Part shown: positions 25,673-35,070 of the stretch, in pieces
Numbering within the stretch: the stretch's first letter is position 1
How the letters are laid out: every line of letters starts with the position of its first letter
Source: Bacteroidota bacterium
GTDB taxonomy: Bacteria; Bacteroidota; Bacteroidia; Chitinophagales; Chitinophagaceae
DNA: 64,000 nucleotides
Reading direction: 5' to 3'
NCBI GenBank assembly: GCA_018267585.1
Contig: JAFDYE010000169.1
Location: 1 to 64,000 of the forward strand
Notes under the pieces: model-generated
Database searches by the model: none
What the model was told of the DNA's origin: nothing
The model's input: only the letters and a program-made list of their open reading frames with translations
Translations under genes and position numbers: made by a program

Positions 25673-26611
25673 TCAATAATTATTCTCCTCTATCGATCCG
25701 AGTATCGAGACATAGCTTTCATACCTTTCCGGATCGATCTGACCGTCGATGACAGCCTGTTTTACTTTACACCCCGGCTCTTCGAGATGGAGGCAGTTAT
25801 TGAACTGGCACTGCCCCGCCAGTGCACGCATCTCCGGGAAATAGCCCGAGAGCTCCTGCCGGCTGATATCGACCAGACCGAACTCCCGCATGCCGGGGGT
25901 ATCGATGATACGACCCGGATCCCCGCCGTCCGGCGGCAGATCAAACATTTCCGCAAAAGTCGTCGTATGTATCCCCTTCCCGCTCCACCCGCTGACCCCC
26001 TGGGTCTTGAGCCGAAGCCCGGGGAACAACGCGTTGAGAAAAGAGGATTTTCCTACCCCGGAATGCCCGCTGAGCAGGCTGATCTTTCCCGCAAGGAGAC
26101 CGCGGACCTCGTCGAGCCCCTCGCCCGTATGCACGCTCATACGGATCAGCCGATAACCGATATGTTCGTACATCTTCTTCCAGGCGGCATATCTCTCCTC
26201 TTCCTTCTTCCGGTAAAGGTCGCTTTTGTTGAACAACAGGATGGCGGGAACATGATACGCCTCACAGGTAGCCAGCCAGCGATCTATAAAACCCTGGGAG
26301 GTGCGGGGCTCCTTCAGCGTAACGACCAGCAGTGACTGGTCGATATTCGCCGCCACGATATGATGCTGCAGCCGGTGAGAGGGCGACTGACGGTTGATAT
26401 AGTTCTTTCGGCTATGTATTTCCGTTATAAGCGCAGTGTTCTCATCATTGTTCTCCGGTTCTATTTCAACGTCATCGCCAACAGCCAACGGATTGGTAGA
26501 AGTGATCCCGTCCAGCTTGAACGTTCCCCGGAGGCGGGCATTCCACGTCGCGTGGTCCTCTGTCTTTACGACGTACCAGCTGCCGGTGGATTTGTAAACT
26601 TTTCCTGTCAT
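25673..26611 (-). CDS. rsgA: Ribosome small-subunit-dependent GTPase A
   Basis: 312 residues. An N-terminal OB-fold is followed by a circularly permuted GTPase: G4 LFNKSDL, then G1 LSGHSGVGKSSFLN, then G3 IDTPGMREF. The C-terminal zinc site CX4CXHX5C is seen in CQFNNCLHLEEPGC. RsgA aids late maturation of the 30S subunit. It starts 51 bases after batA on the same strand and may be read through from that operon. Confidence 0.96.
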   Translation of the reverse strand: MTGKVYKSTGSWYVVKTEDHATWNARLRGTFKLDGITSTNPLAVGDDVEIEPENNDENTALITEIHSRKNYINRQSPSHRLQHHIVAANIDQSLLVVTLKEPRTSQGFIDRWLATCEAYHVPAILLFNKSDLYRKKEEERYAAWKKMYEHIGYRLIRMSVHTGEGLDEVRGLLAGKISLLSGHSGVGKSSFLNALFPGLRLKTQGVSGWSGKGIHTTTFAEMFDLPPDGGDPGRIIDTPGMREFGLVDISRQELSGYFPEMRALAGQCQFNNCLHLEEPGCKVKQAVIDGQIDPERYESYVSILGSIEENNY

Positions 26612-26662
26612 AATGTGAAGATACGTTTTCCGCGGGCGACGCGGCGAACCTGCCTGCGGACA

Positions 26663-27667
26663 TTACGGGAACTTCCTCAACAACGTCCATCTCAGCACGA
26701 GTTCCAGCAACAGCAACAGCGCGGCCGCCAGCGCGAAGGGATAGAACTGCTCGGTATATCGGCGCAGCGTCGTCGTCTCGATCTTTGATTTCTCGAGCCG
26801 GTCGATCTCGCTGTAGATGTTCTTCAGGCTCTCGTTGTCCTTGGCGCGGTAGTAGCGGCCGCCCGTCTCTGTGGCGATCTGGGTCAGCAGCTTTTCGTCG
26901 ATGTTGACCTTTTCTTTCTGGTAGATGACGCCGGATGGGGTTTGGATGGGGACAGGGGCAAAGCCTTCCGTACCCATGCCTACCGTATAGACCTTGACGC
27001 CGACTGATTTGGCGATCTCTTTTGCGGTATTGGGGTCGATGAGGCCGCCGTTGTTCTCCCCGTCGGTCAGCAGGATGATGACCTTACTTTTCGACGGCGA
27101 GTTGCGGAGCCGGTCGACGCCGGTGGCCAGACCCGAGCCGATAGCGGTGCCGTCTTCCAGCAGGCCGCTCTGTACACTGGCCAGCTGTGTCTTGAGGACG
27201 ATGCGGTCCGTGGTCAGCGGGCACATAGTAAAGCTTTCACCGGAAAAGATCACCAGCCCGATGCGATCGGTTGGTCGGTGGTCGATGAACTCTCCCGCGA
27301 CGTTCTTGGCGGCTTCCATCCGGTTGGGTGTAAAATCCTGGGCCAGCATACTGCCGCTGATGTCCAGGCAGAGGACGATGTCGATCCCTTCGCCGGTCAC
27401 CAGCTGTTCGTCATTGCGCGTCTGCGGCCGGGCCAGGGCAAGGATGATACAGGCAAGGGCCAGCAGCCGAAAGACAAAGGGCAGCGGGCGGACGAAGTTC
27501 TTCCAGGAGCGTGCGCCGCGGAACTGACCTACCGACGACACCATTATGGTGGCCTGTGCCTGGTCGGCCTTCCTGATCTCCCAGTAGACGAGCGCCGGCA
27601 ATAGAATAAGCAACCCGAAAAAGGCGGGCTGAGCAAAATAGATATTTTGGTACCAGTCGTAGAGCAC
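26663..27667 (-). CDS. batA: VWA-domain protein BatA
   Basis: 334 residues starting at GTG 27667, which shares a G with the TAG stop of the preceding gene. Two membrane helices near the N-terminus (about 10-30 and 60-80) and one at the C-terminus flank a von Willebrand A domain (about 93-290) with the metal site DISGSMLA and a later LLTDGENNGG. BatA belongs to the aerotolerance (Bat) operon of Bacteroidota; its biochemical role is unclear. No batB, TPR batC or batE follows: the next gene is rsgA. Confidence 0.92.
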   Translation of the reverse strand: MLYDWYQNIYFAQPAFFGLLILLPALVYWEIRKADQAQATIMVSSVGQFRGARSWKNFVRPLPFVFRLLALACIILALARPQTRNDEQLVTGEGIDIVLCLDISGSMLAQDFTPNRMEAAKNVAGEFIDHRPTDRIGLVIFSGESFTMCPLTTDRIVLKTQLASVQSGLLEDGTAIGSGLATGVDRLRNSPSKSKVIILLTDGENNGGLIDPNTAKEIAKSVGVKVYTVGMGTEGFAPVPIQTPSGVIYQKEKVNIDEKLLTQIATETGGRYYRAKDNESLKNIYSEIDRLEKSKIETTTLRRYTEQFYPFALAAALLLLLELVLRWTLLRKFP

Positions 27668-28743
27668 TAATTAATTGTTTTGTTTTCCGATTTTGGGGTG
27701 GACTGCTCCTGTGCCGGTCTTGCCGGTATCTGGCCAGCCGAAGCCTGGCCCGCAGACGCGTGGCCAGCCGAAGCCTGAGCGCCGGCCGCGGCAGCCGCCG
27801 CCTCTTTCCCCGCCGTGATCTTCTCTAACGTATCGATCGCGCCGCGGATCGTCTGGTGGTGCTGTTCGCCATCGGCGAGCCCCGGCTGGTATTTTGCAAA
27901 CTTCACAAAATCGCTCATCCGCAGCGTATCCGACAGCGCCGCGAACTGATCGCCTGGCAGAGAGAGCCTTCTCAGCTGCCCGATGAGCTCGTCGCTGGTC
28001 TCGGCGAGGCTGGCGATGCCAAGCCGTCTTAGCAGGAAGTACCGGAAAATATCGCCCAACCTGCTATAGTAGACCTTGGCAGACCCGTCGGAGAGCAGAT
28101 GCTTCTGCAGCTCGAGCTGTCTGAGCTGCGAGATCGCCTCTTCATACGGCGTCAGCTTCACTTCGTCCTTTGCCACGCCGCCGGTCCTCAGCAGCTTTCG
28201 TTTGCGGATCAGCCATACGACCAGCACCAGACAGACCAGGGCTACCCCCCCTACGATCCAGGGAAACCAGCGCGCAAAAGGATTGGGTACCTCGATGATG
28301 TCCTTTATGTCGTGATAGTCTTTGGAAGGGTCAAATTTCGAATAGCCGATATCGATACGGACGGAGTCGCTGAAATATTTCTTATTCCCTTCTACAAAGG
28401 TCAGGCGTGGAATGGCGTATGCGCCGGAGTCGAAGCTCGTCACTGTAAGGTACTGACGGTAGTAGCGCTCGCCGCTCTTCACGGTCGAATCGACCTTTCC
28501 TTTTTCTAAAAATTCAAAGTGCGGGAGGCTGTCCAGATTGGGCCAGGTCAGCGGGCCATCGCCCGGGACGGTGGCTTCCAGCATCAGTTGTATCGGTTCG
28601 CCGATGACGATCTTCTGCTTGTCTACGGTCGCTTTCAGCACGGGGGGGGGCGCAGCCGGGGGATGCCGTCTCTGCGCAAGCAGCGACCCCGCCGGAAAGA
28701 GACATATGACTACAGCGATGGTATATACTCGTATCCTTCTCAT
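27667..28743 (-). CDS. BatD-like exported membrane protein
   Basis: 358 residues. Signal peptide to about residue 24 (GSLLAQ), an Ig-like periplasmic region with KIVIGEPIQLMLEATVPGDG, one membrane helix (about 168-188) and a cytoplasmic region. The last 40 residues are a low-complexity Ala/Ser/Gly/Gln tail (ASAGHASAGQASAGQ) from a partly duplicated 30-bp stretch. It lies between DUF58 (3 bases) and batA (1-base overlap), so all are cotranslated. Position and layout suggest the BatD/DUF4381-like component. Confidence 0.75.
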   Translation of the reverse strand: MRRIRVYTIAVVICLFPAGSLLAQRRHPPAAPPPVLKATVDKQKIVIGEPIQLMLEATVPGDGPLTWPNLDSLPHFEFLEKGKVDSTVKSGERYYRQYLTVTSFDSGAYAIPRLTFVEGNKKYFSDSVRIDIGYSKFDPSKDYHDIKDIIEVPNPFARWFPWIVGGVALVCLVLVVWLIRKRKLLRTGGVAKDEVKLTPYEEAISQLRQLELQKHLLSDGSAKVYYSRLGDIFRYFLLRRLGIASLAETSDELIGQLRRLSLPGDQFAALSDTLRMSDFVKFAKYQPGLADGEQHHQTIRGAIDTLEKITAGKEAAAAAAGAQASAGHASAGQASAGQIPARPAQEQSTPKSENKTIN

Positions 28744-28746
28744 GAA

Positions 28747-29628
28747 CTATCCTGGCCGGTGGCGTCCGACGAAGAAACGCTGTAATATTTTAACATAGTC
28801 TTCATCCGTACGCAGGTGCAGGAGATCACACCCGGCCTTTTGAAAAATGCTTTTACATAACTCCGTCTGGTTAAAAAAAGATTGTTGGTAATTCGTGCGG
28901 ACAAGGTAGTCGTTTGTATCTACCCACTGCCGGCTTCCCGTCTCGGAGTCCTCGGCTTCGATCAGCCCGATAGCCGGCAGCTCCATATCCATCCTGTCGT
29001 AGAATTTGATGCCGATGAAGTCGTGCTTCTTACCGCCCACCTTCAGCGCTTCTTCAAACCCGTTGTCATCAAGAAAATCGCTCAGCAAAAAGACGATGCC
29101 TTTCTGACGCATCGACTGGTTGAGGAACCGGATGGCCTCGCCGAGATGTGTGCCCTTTCGTTTGGGCTCGATCGTCAGCAGCTGGCGGACAATATAGAGA
29201 ACATGCTCCCTTCCCTTTTTCGGGGGAATATAAGCCTCGATCCGGTCGCTGAAGAAGATCACGCCGACCTTGTCATTGTTGTTGACGGCTGAGAAGGCGA
29301 GGACCGCGCAGACCTCGGTGATCAGGTCCTTCTTCCGCGCACGGACGGTACCGAACAACGAGCTGGCGCTAACGTCCACGAGCAGCATCACGGACAGCTC
29401 GCGCTCTTCCTCGAAAAGCTTGCTGAAAGGGTGATTAAAACGGGCGCTGACATTCCAGTCGATGAACCGGATATCATCTCCCGCCGCATACTCCCTCACT
29501 TCCCGGAAGCTCATTCCTCTTCCCTTGAAAGCGCTGTGGTATTCTCCGGTAAATAGGTGGCGGGTGAGCCTTTTGCTCTTGATCTCCAACTCCCTTACCC
29601 TCTTTAATATTTCGGCAGTAGTGAGCAT
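28747..29628 (-). CDS. DUF58 protein
   Basis: 293 residues. The DUF58 core GMSFREVREYAAGDDIRFID (about 38-57) and WNVSARFNHPFSKLF is followed by a degenerate VWA fold with LLVDVSASSLFG. No membrane segment. DUF58 proteins are partners of MoxR ATPases and Bat proteins. The moxR gene lies upstream, but a 222-base gap filled by a 103-bp tandem duplication separates the two. Confidence 0.92.
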   Translation of the reverse strand: MLTTAEILKRVRELEIKSKRLTRHLFTGEYHSAFKGRGMSFREVREYAAGDDIRFIDWNVSARFNHPFSKLFEEERELSVMLLVDVSASSLFGTVRARKKDLITEVCAVLAFSAVNNNDKVGVIFFSDRIEAYIPPKKGREHVLYIVRQLLTIEPKRKGTHLGEAIRFLNQSMRQKGIVFLLSDFLDDNGFEEALKVGGKKHDFIGIKFYDRMDMELPAIGLIEAEDSETGSRQWVDTNDYLVRTNYQQSFFNQTELCKSIFQKAGCDLLHLRTDEDYVKILQRFFVGRHRPG

Positions 29629-29637
29629 GCTCGGCTA

Positions 29638-29853
29638 CGTTCAGTTAAAATTTCGGAAAAAATTGTCCAAAAATAATTTTTTCCTTCAATATCATCTTCG
29701 TCTGCGGCCGCCGCCAGGCGGACGTCCGCGAACTGAACTCCGTTCAGTTAAATTTTCGGAAAAAATTGTCCAAAAATAATTTTTTCCTTCAATATCATCT
29801 TCGTCTGCGGCCGCCGCCAGGCGGACGTCCGCGAACTGAACTCCGTTCAGTTA
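29638..29853. repeat. 103-bp tandem duplication with terminal inverted repeats
   Basis: Two copies (29638-29740 and 29741-29843) differ at one base; a third left end follows (29844-29853) and contains the moxR stop. Each copy begins GTTCAGTT and ends AACTGAAC (8-bp inverted termini). Inside are a perfect 10-bp stem GGAAAAAATT/AATTTTTTCC (29655-29684 in copy 1) and the palindrome GCGGACGTCCGC (29718-29729). This resembles a small non-autonomous palindromic element between moxR and DUF58. No transposase is nearby. Confidence 0.9.
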
Positions 29854-30852
29854 TGGTATAGGAATGACTTTCAGGACCTCTTCGATAACGTGCTCGACGT
29901 TGACGTTCTCGGCCTCGGCCTCGTAAGTCAGCCCGATACGATGACGCAGGACATCTTTGGAGATCGAGCGGACATCTTCGGGAATGACATAACCCCGCTT
30001 GTTCAAAAAGGCGTTGGCCTTTGCCGCAAGCGCAAGGTTGATGCTGGCCCGCGGGCTGCCGCCATAGGCGATGAGAGGCTTCAGCTTATCCAGCTTGTAT
30101 TTCTCCGGCGTCCTCGTCGCAAAAACGATATCGAGAATATAGTGTTCCACCTTTTCATCCATATATATCTGGCGGGCCAGGTCCTTGGCCTGCATGATCT
30201 CCTGCATGGAGACGACCTGTTCGACCTGTACATTCTGGACGCCCTGCACGTTCTGGCGGATGATCAGCTGCTCCTCCTGTTTGGTCGGATAGTCGACGAC
30301 AACCTTCATGATAAAGCGGTCCTGCTGGGCTTCCGGCAGCGGATAGGTACCCTCCTGTTCAAGAGGGTTCTGCGTCGCGAGGACCAGGAAGGGCTCCTCC
30401 AGTTTGTAGCTGGTGTCGCCCAGGGTCACCTGCCTCTCCTGCATGGCTTCGAGCAGGGCGCTCTGCACCTTCGCCGGGGCACGGTTGATCTCGTCCGCCA
30501 GCACGAAGTTGGCAAAAATGGGACCCCTGCGCACCACAAACTCATGTTTCTGCTGATTGTAGATCATCGTTCCGATGACGTCGGCGGGCAACAGGTCAGG
30601 CGTGAACTGTATCCGGCTGAACTTTGCATGGATGGCCTGCGATAACGATTTAATGGTCAATGTCTTAGCAAGACCCGGGACACCCTCCAGCAAGACGTGC
30701 CCGTTGCTTAGCAGACCGATGAGCAGGCGGTCCAGCATATGGTGCTGGCCGATGATGACACGGCCGACCTCGTCTCTGAGCCTGTCGATGAAGGCAGCCT
30801 GGTATTGGATCTTATTGTTTAGCTGTCTGATATCTTCTGCTGTATAAAGCAT
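29851..30852 (-). CDS. MoxR-family AAA+ ATPase
   Basis: 333 residues. Walker A LLEGVPGLAKTLTIKSL (about 55-71), Walker B VLADEINRAPAKVQSALLEA (about 115-134), sensor 1 ATQNPLEQEGTYPLPEAQQD and a C-terminal lid. MoxR ATPases act as chaperone-like factors for VWA proteins, here DUF58 and BatA. First gene of the Bat-type operon; divergent from the lipocalin-like lipoprotein, with a 235-base AT-rich gap between them. Confidence 0.95.
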   Translation of the reverse strand: MLYTAEDIRQLNNKIQYQAAFIDRLRDEVGRVIIGQHHMLDRLLIGLLSNGHVLLEGVPGLAKTLTIKSLSQAIHAKFSRIQFTPDLLPADVIGTMIYNQQKHEFVVRRGPIFANFVLADEINRAPAKVQSALLEAMQERQVTLGDTSYKLEEPFLVLATQNPLEQEGTYPLPEAQQDRFIMKVVVDYPTKQEEQLIIRQNVQGVQNVQVEQVVSMQEIMQAKDLARQIYMDEKVEHYILDIVFATRTPEKYKLDKLKPLIAYGGSPRASINLALAAKANAFLNKRGYVIPEDVRSISKDVLRHRIGLTYEAEAENVNVEHVIEEVLKVIPIP

Positions 30853-31087
30853 ATTTTCTGATAATTAAACCTGGTGAAACACACTGGACTAATCCAGCTA
30901 GGGGTTAAAAATAAGAATTTTTATGAGGCAAGTTGCTTGCCAATTTTATAAACCTCCCACATCCGTGTCCCCAACAATCTTTTAATATAATTTTAATTAT
31001 ATATATAAGCAATAATTATGCGTCGATTGCCGTTTGGTTATTAAACCGGACAACCTTTCTTTCAGTCTAACCGTAACCTTAGTGAGA

Positions 31088-31504
31088 ATGCCTGTTAAAT
31101 TGACCATACTCTCCCTCCTGGCCGGATCATTGCTGACCGGCTGTTCGGACAAGAGCCCCTCGGGTAAAGATCTTGATCTGCTGACGGCGAATCCATGGAA
31201 ATACGAAAAGGCAGGTTTTGACTCCAATGATGATGGCATCTTTGATGCGCTTGATCCACGTATCGCGGGCAGCGAAAAGGACAACATGATCGTCTTCCGG
31301 AAAGATGGCACTGGCTACTCCCAGATGGAGTCAAAGAAAGAGGGCTTCCCCTTTATGTGGGCCTTCCAGAATCACGACAGCACTATTTATTTTCAGGATC
31401 AGTACTACAGGGTCCGGACGCTCACCCGGCATCGCCTCGAGATGTATGCCGACCAGAAATTAGGCGGATCGAACACGAGGTATGTGATCGTGCTGAGCAG
31501 GTAA
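31088..31504 (+). CDS. Lipocalin-like lipoprotein
   Basis: 138 residues from ATG 31088; a longer frame from 31034 would bury the signal. The lipobox LLTGC sets Cys19 as anchor. The mature protein reads like a small beta-barrel of the lipocalin-like type: LLTANPWKYEKAGFDSNDDG, then MIVFRKDGTGY, and a C-terminal RLEMYADQK strand. Ligand unknown. Its stop is four bases from the convergent nadE stop. Confidence 0.8.
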   Translation: MPVKLTILSLLAGSLLTGCSDKSPSGKDLDLLTANPWKYEKAGFDSNDDGIFDALDPRIAGSEKDNMIVFRKDGTGYSQMESKKEGFPFMWAFQNHDSTIYFQDQYYRVRTLTRHRLEMYADQKLGGSNTRYVIVLSR

Positions 31505-31508
31505 TCTC

Positions 31509-33347
31509 CTACGACAAATATTTCCCCACTATCGGCATGCGGCGGCCAACTCCAAAGGCCTTGCAGCTTACCCTTATGATCGGACAGAACTGATTCCGCT
31601 TGTACTCGCTGGTATTCACCAAGCGCAATATTCGTCTCACCACCGTCTCCCCGATACCCATCGCAACGATCTCTTTTGGCCCCTGTCTCCTTTCGATATA
31701 CTGATAAAGCACCTTGTCCAGCACGTCGTATTCGGGCAGGCTGTCGCTGTCCTTCTGACCAGGGCGAAGCTCGGCGGAAGGCGCCTTCTCGAGAATATTG
31801 ACGGGGATGACCTCGCCTCTGCGGTTGATAAAACGCGCCAGCGCATATACCTGTCCTTTATAGACATCGCCCAGCACGCTGAGACCGCCGGCCATGTCGC
31901 CGTACAACGTACCATAGCCCGTGGACAGCTCGCTTTTATTGGAGGTATTTAGCATGACATAGCCGAACTTATTGGCAAGACCCATCACAATATTCCCGCG
32001 GGTACGGCTCTGCAGGTTCTCTTCAGCCAGGCCGAATGGCGTATCCTTGAAGACGGGTGCCAGCGTATGCACCAGCGCATCATATACCTCTCGGATGGGG
32101 ATGATATCGTAAGGGTTGCCCAGGTTTCGCGACAGCCTTTCGGCGTCGCTGACGGAATGCGACGTCGAGAACTCCGACGGCAGCAGGATGGCGCGTACGT
32201 TGTCACGTCCCAGCGCCTCGCACGCGAGCGCAAGGGTTACGGCGCTGTCGATGCCGCCGCTGCTGGCGATGATGGCTTTTGCAAAGCCCATCTTGGAGAA
32301 ATAGTCCCGGATGCCCAGGATAAGGGCGCTGTATATCTGGGCGATATTGTCTTCGCGGGTGAGATATCCGAGTATCTTGTCGGGGTCCGAAACGCGGGAG
32401 ACGCGCATATCCTTGTCGAAGATATCCGCAGGACGATCGGGGTGGCCCGTCGTAAGGGTCGTAGGCTGGGGCGCAGCCTGGGTCGTCGTCCCTGCGTCAT
32501 GCATCGAAGCCTCTTCTTCCTCGTCGGGCTTATTGTGCTCGACGGCTATCGACAGCCCCGGCAACAGCTCTTCATAGAGAGGCGGTACGGGATGCGGCAG
32601 CTCTACCACGGCAAAGTCCTCTTCAAAATACTTCATCTCCTTCACCAGGTTGCCGTGGCTGTCGTATACGACGGTGCCTCCGTCAAAGACGATCTCCGTC
32701 TGGGACCCTACGGCATTACAATAGTACATCGGCAGCCGGTATTTCAGCACGTTCTGACGGACGACCTCTTTCCGGTCGTCGTCGTGGTCGTAGTCGAATG
32801 GAGAGGCAGAGATATTGATCATCAGGTCGGGATGCTGTTTCATCAGCTGGTCCATCGGGCAGACCCGGTACAGCGGATTATCGCCCAGGTTCCAGATGTC
32901 TTCGCAGATCGTAAGGGCTATCTTCTTGCCTTTGAAAGGGATGACCTGCCACTGCCAGGCGGGCTCGAAATAACGGTATTCGTCAAAGACGTCGTATGTC
33001 GGAAGACAGGTCTTATGGGCGACGCCTTTTATCTCCTTCTCGTAGAGTAGCCAGGCGGCGTTGAAGAGGTCCTTCCCCTCTTTTGCGGGATTGCGCGCGG
33101 GGCCGCCGACGATGACCCCGATAGTATCCGCGTGCTCGCGGATGCGGTCGATGGCGGCATAACACTGTGCGATAAAATCTTCGAACTCAAGAAAGTCCCG
33201 GGGCGGGTAGCCGCAGACACACAGTTCGGAGAAGACGACCAGGTCGGCTCCTGCGTCCTTCGCCTGACGGATGCCTTCGAGTATCTTGCGGGTGTTCTCT
33301 TCGAAATTGCCGACGTGATAATTCTGTTGGGCCAGTGCGATCTTCAT
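31509..33347 (-). CDS. nadE: Glutamine-dependent NAD+ synthase
   Basis: 612 residues. N-terminal nitrilase-type amidase with the Glu-Lys-Cys triad seen in FSELCVCGYPP, the Lys of HKTCLPTYDVFDEYRYF and the Cys of LTICEDIWNLGDNP. The C-terminal synthetase has the PP-loop IIASSGGIDSAVTLALA. It makes NAD+ from deamido-NAD+ with ammonia from glutamine. A low-complexity linker (about 276-310, Thr/Pro-rich) makes it longer than many relatives. It is divergent from gldB, a pairing known in Bacteroidota. Confidence 0.96.
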   Translation of the reverse strand: MKIALAQQNYHVGNFEENTRKILEGIRQAKDAGADLVVFSELCVCGYPPRDFLEFEDFIAQCYAAIDRIREHADTIGVIVGGPARNPAKEGKDLFNAAWLLYEKEIKGVAHKTCLPTYDVFDEYRYFEPAWQWQVIPFKGKKIALTICEDIWNLGDNPLYRVCPMDQLMKQHPDLMINISASPFDYDHDDDRKEVVRQNVLKYRLPMYYCNAVGSQTEIVFDGGTVVYDSHGNLVKEMKYFEEDFAVVELPHPVPPLYEELLPGLSIAVEHNKPDEEEEASMHDAGTTTQAAPQPTTLTTGHPDRPADIFDKDMRVSRVSDPDKILGYLTREDNIAQIYSALILGIRDYFSKMGFAKAIIASSGGIDSAVTLALACEALGRDNVRAILLPSEFSTSHSVSDAERLSRNLGNPYDIIPIREVYDALVHTLAPVFKDTPFGLAEENLQSRTRGNIVMGLANKFGYVMLNTSNKSELSTGYGTLYGDMAGGLSVLGDVYKGQVYALARFINRRGEVIPVNILEKAPSAELRPGQKDSDSLPEYDVLDKVLYQYIERRQGPKEIVAMGIGETVVRRILRLVNTSEYKRNQFCPIIRVSCKAFGVGRRMPIVGKYLS

Positions 33348-33428
33348 GGACGTAAAGTTACGTTAAATACGGATCTTTGGGCGAAGGCCCATACAATCCA
33401 CTGACATGTTTGCCGTTATACCGATGCA

Positions 33429-34445
33429 ATGAAATATTTAGCGCTATTTGCCCTTCTCCTTGCCTTCACCGCCTGTGGCAACAGGAATGGCCGACCCGAC
33501 CTGGGGTCCCTCAACGTGGGGGACGTCCGCATCGAACGTTACGATACCGCCTTCTTTTCGCTCGACACCAACAATATTGTCCCCGGGCTCTACCGCCTCA
33601 GCCGGCAGTATCCATGGTTCACGGGTGATTTTGTCGGTAATATCCTCGGCGCCGGACCACTGTCCGACACGAGCCATATGGCGTTCGTCGCGTCCCGTCA
33701 GTTCCTCACCACCTACCTGCCCGTCAGGGACTCGATCGAGGCCCGCTATAAGGACCTGGGCTGGCTGGAAAAAGAGCTCACACTGGGATTCAAATACATA
33801 AAATATTATTTCCCACAGTATCGTCTGCCTGAAAAGACGGTGGCATTCATCGGTCCGTTCGACGGTCCCGGCATCGCCCTCACGGCACACGCGCTTGCCA
33901 TCGGTCTGCAATCCTATGCGGGGCGGAATTTCTCCTACTATCTCTCCCCCCAGGGTCAGGATATGTACCCGCAGTATATCTCGAGAAAGTTCGAGCCGGA
34001 ATATATCACGGCCAACTGTCTACGCAATCTGTCGGAAGACGTATGCCCGGATAGCAGCGACGGCAGGCCGCTGATCGAACAGATGATCGTCAAGGGCCGC
34101 TATTGGTGGCTGGGCGGCAAGCTTCAGCCCGATGCGCCGGACAGCATCGTCACCGGCTATACGCAGGCGCAGCTGAAATGGTGCGCCGCCAATGAGGTGA
34201 GCATCTGGGGCTTTTTCCTTCAAAACGATCTCTATACGGCCGACCCCGACATTATCAAGAACTATATCGGCGAAAATCCCAAAACGCTGGGTATGCCGGA
34301 TGCTTCGCCGGGAAATATCGGGACCTGGGTCGGATGGCAGATCGTGAAGAAATATGCGGATATGCATAAGGATATGCCCGTAGCCGAGCTGATGCACATT
34401 CCCGCGAGGACCATCTTTGACGAGGCGAAGTACAAGCCGAAGTGA
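33429..34445 (+). CDS. gldB: GldB-like gliding motility lipoprotein
   Basis: 338 residues. Signal peptide with lipobox FTAC; Cys16 is the anchor. The body matches GldB in having ERYDTAFFSLD near residue 37, FIGPFDGPGIALT, and the C-terminal block SPGNIGTWVGWQIVKKYAD. In Flavobacterium GldB is essential for gliding and the type IX secretion machinery; many non-gliding Bacteroidota also keep it. No gldC follows here. Motility of this organism cannot be inferred from this gene alone. Confidence 0.88.
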   Translation: MKYLALFALLLAFTACGNRNGRPDLGSLNVGDVRIERYDTAFFSLDTNNIVPGLYRLSRQYPWFTGDFVGNILGAGPLSDTSHMAFVASRQFLTTYLPVRDSIEARYKDLGWLEKELTLGFKYIKYYFPQYRLPEKTVAFIGPFDGPGIALTAHALAIGLQSYAGRNFSYYLSPQGQDMYPQYISRKFEPEYITANCLRNLSEDVCPDSSDGRPLIEQMIVKGRYWWLGGKLQPDAPDSIVTGYTQAQLKWCAANEVSIWGFFLQNDLYTADPDIIKNYIGENPKTLGMPDASPGNIGTWVGWQIVKKYADMHKDMPVAELMHIPARTIFDEAKYKPK

Positions 34446-34505
34446 GCGGGCCCTCGTCCTGCGCGAACCACCAGCCCCCTGGCGCGAACCGACCGGCGGG
34501 ATGGC

Positions 34506-34982
34506 CTACCCCTTGATTCTTTCCTTCAGAAGTTTGCGCGCATCCTGTATCTCGGTAATATCCTTAAAGGAATCCTTGGGGATCAAAAAGAAGGACCGGG
34601 CATTGAAATAGACGTGAAAGAAATAGGCCGTTTCTTTGAATCCGCTAAAGTCACCCCAGCTCCACAGCTGGCTCCCTTTCTTTGTCTGCAGGAGTATCCC
34701 TTTGTCTTCAAGGGTCAGCGTGAACGTATCCTGGAAAGTGGCAGACCTTCTGTAGATGCTCAGCGGCAGGATGCGCCGGATGGAGATCCATAGCACGATC
34801 CAGAGTAAAGCGAAGACCAGAAATGGCAACGGCTGTATCCTCTTTAGGTAGAACAGGACAGCAGAAAGGATCGCAAAAACATTAATAATGATAGCCATGA
34901 TCCTGATCTCAGGCCTCCCGAAAAAATGTCCCCGCAGGCCATCGAGCACTTGCTTCTTGTCGTAGCCAAATTGAATAGTCAT
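34506..34982 (-). CDS. YcxB-like membrane protein
   Basis: 158 residues from ATG 34982. Two membrane helices (about 30-50 and 53-75) are followed by a PH-like YcxB domain: DTFTLTLEDKGILLQTKKGS, then LWSWGDFSGFKETAYFFHVY and FFLIPKDSF. Function unknown. It stands alone between gldB (convergent) and a very short lipoprotein gene. Confidence 0.75.
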   Translation of the reverse strand: MTIQFGYDKKQVLDGLRGHFFGRPEIRIMAIIINVFAILSAVLFYLKRIQPLPFLVFALLWIVLWISIRRILPLSIYRRSATFQDTFTLTLEDKGILLQTKKGSQLWSWGDFSGFKETAYFFHVYFNARSFFLIPKDSFKDITEIQDARKLLKERIKG

Positions 34983-35070
34983 TAGGGCGAAAATAGCTAA
35001 AAAAGCCACCTGCATAGCAGATGGCCCAAAAATTAAGTTTGCCCTAAACCTCTATTTTGTAGGTCATTGA

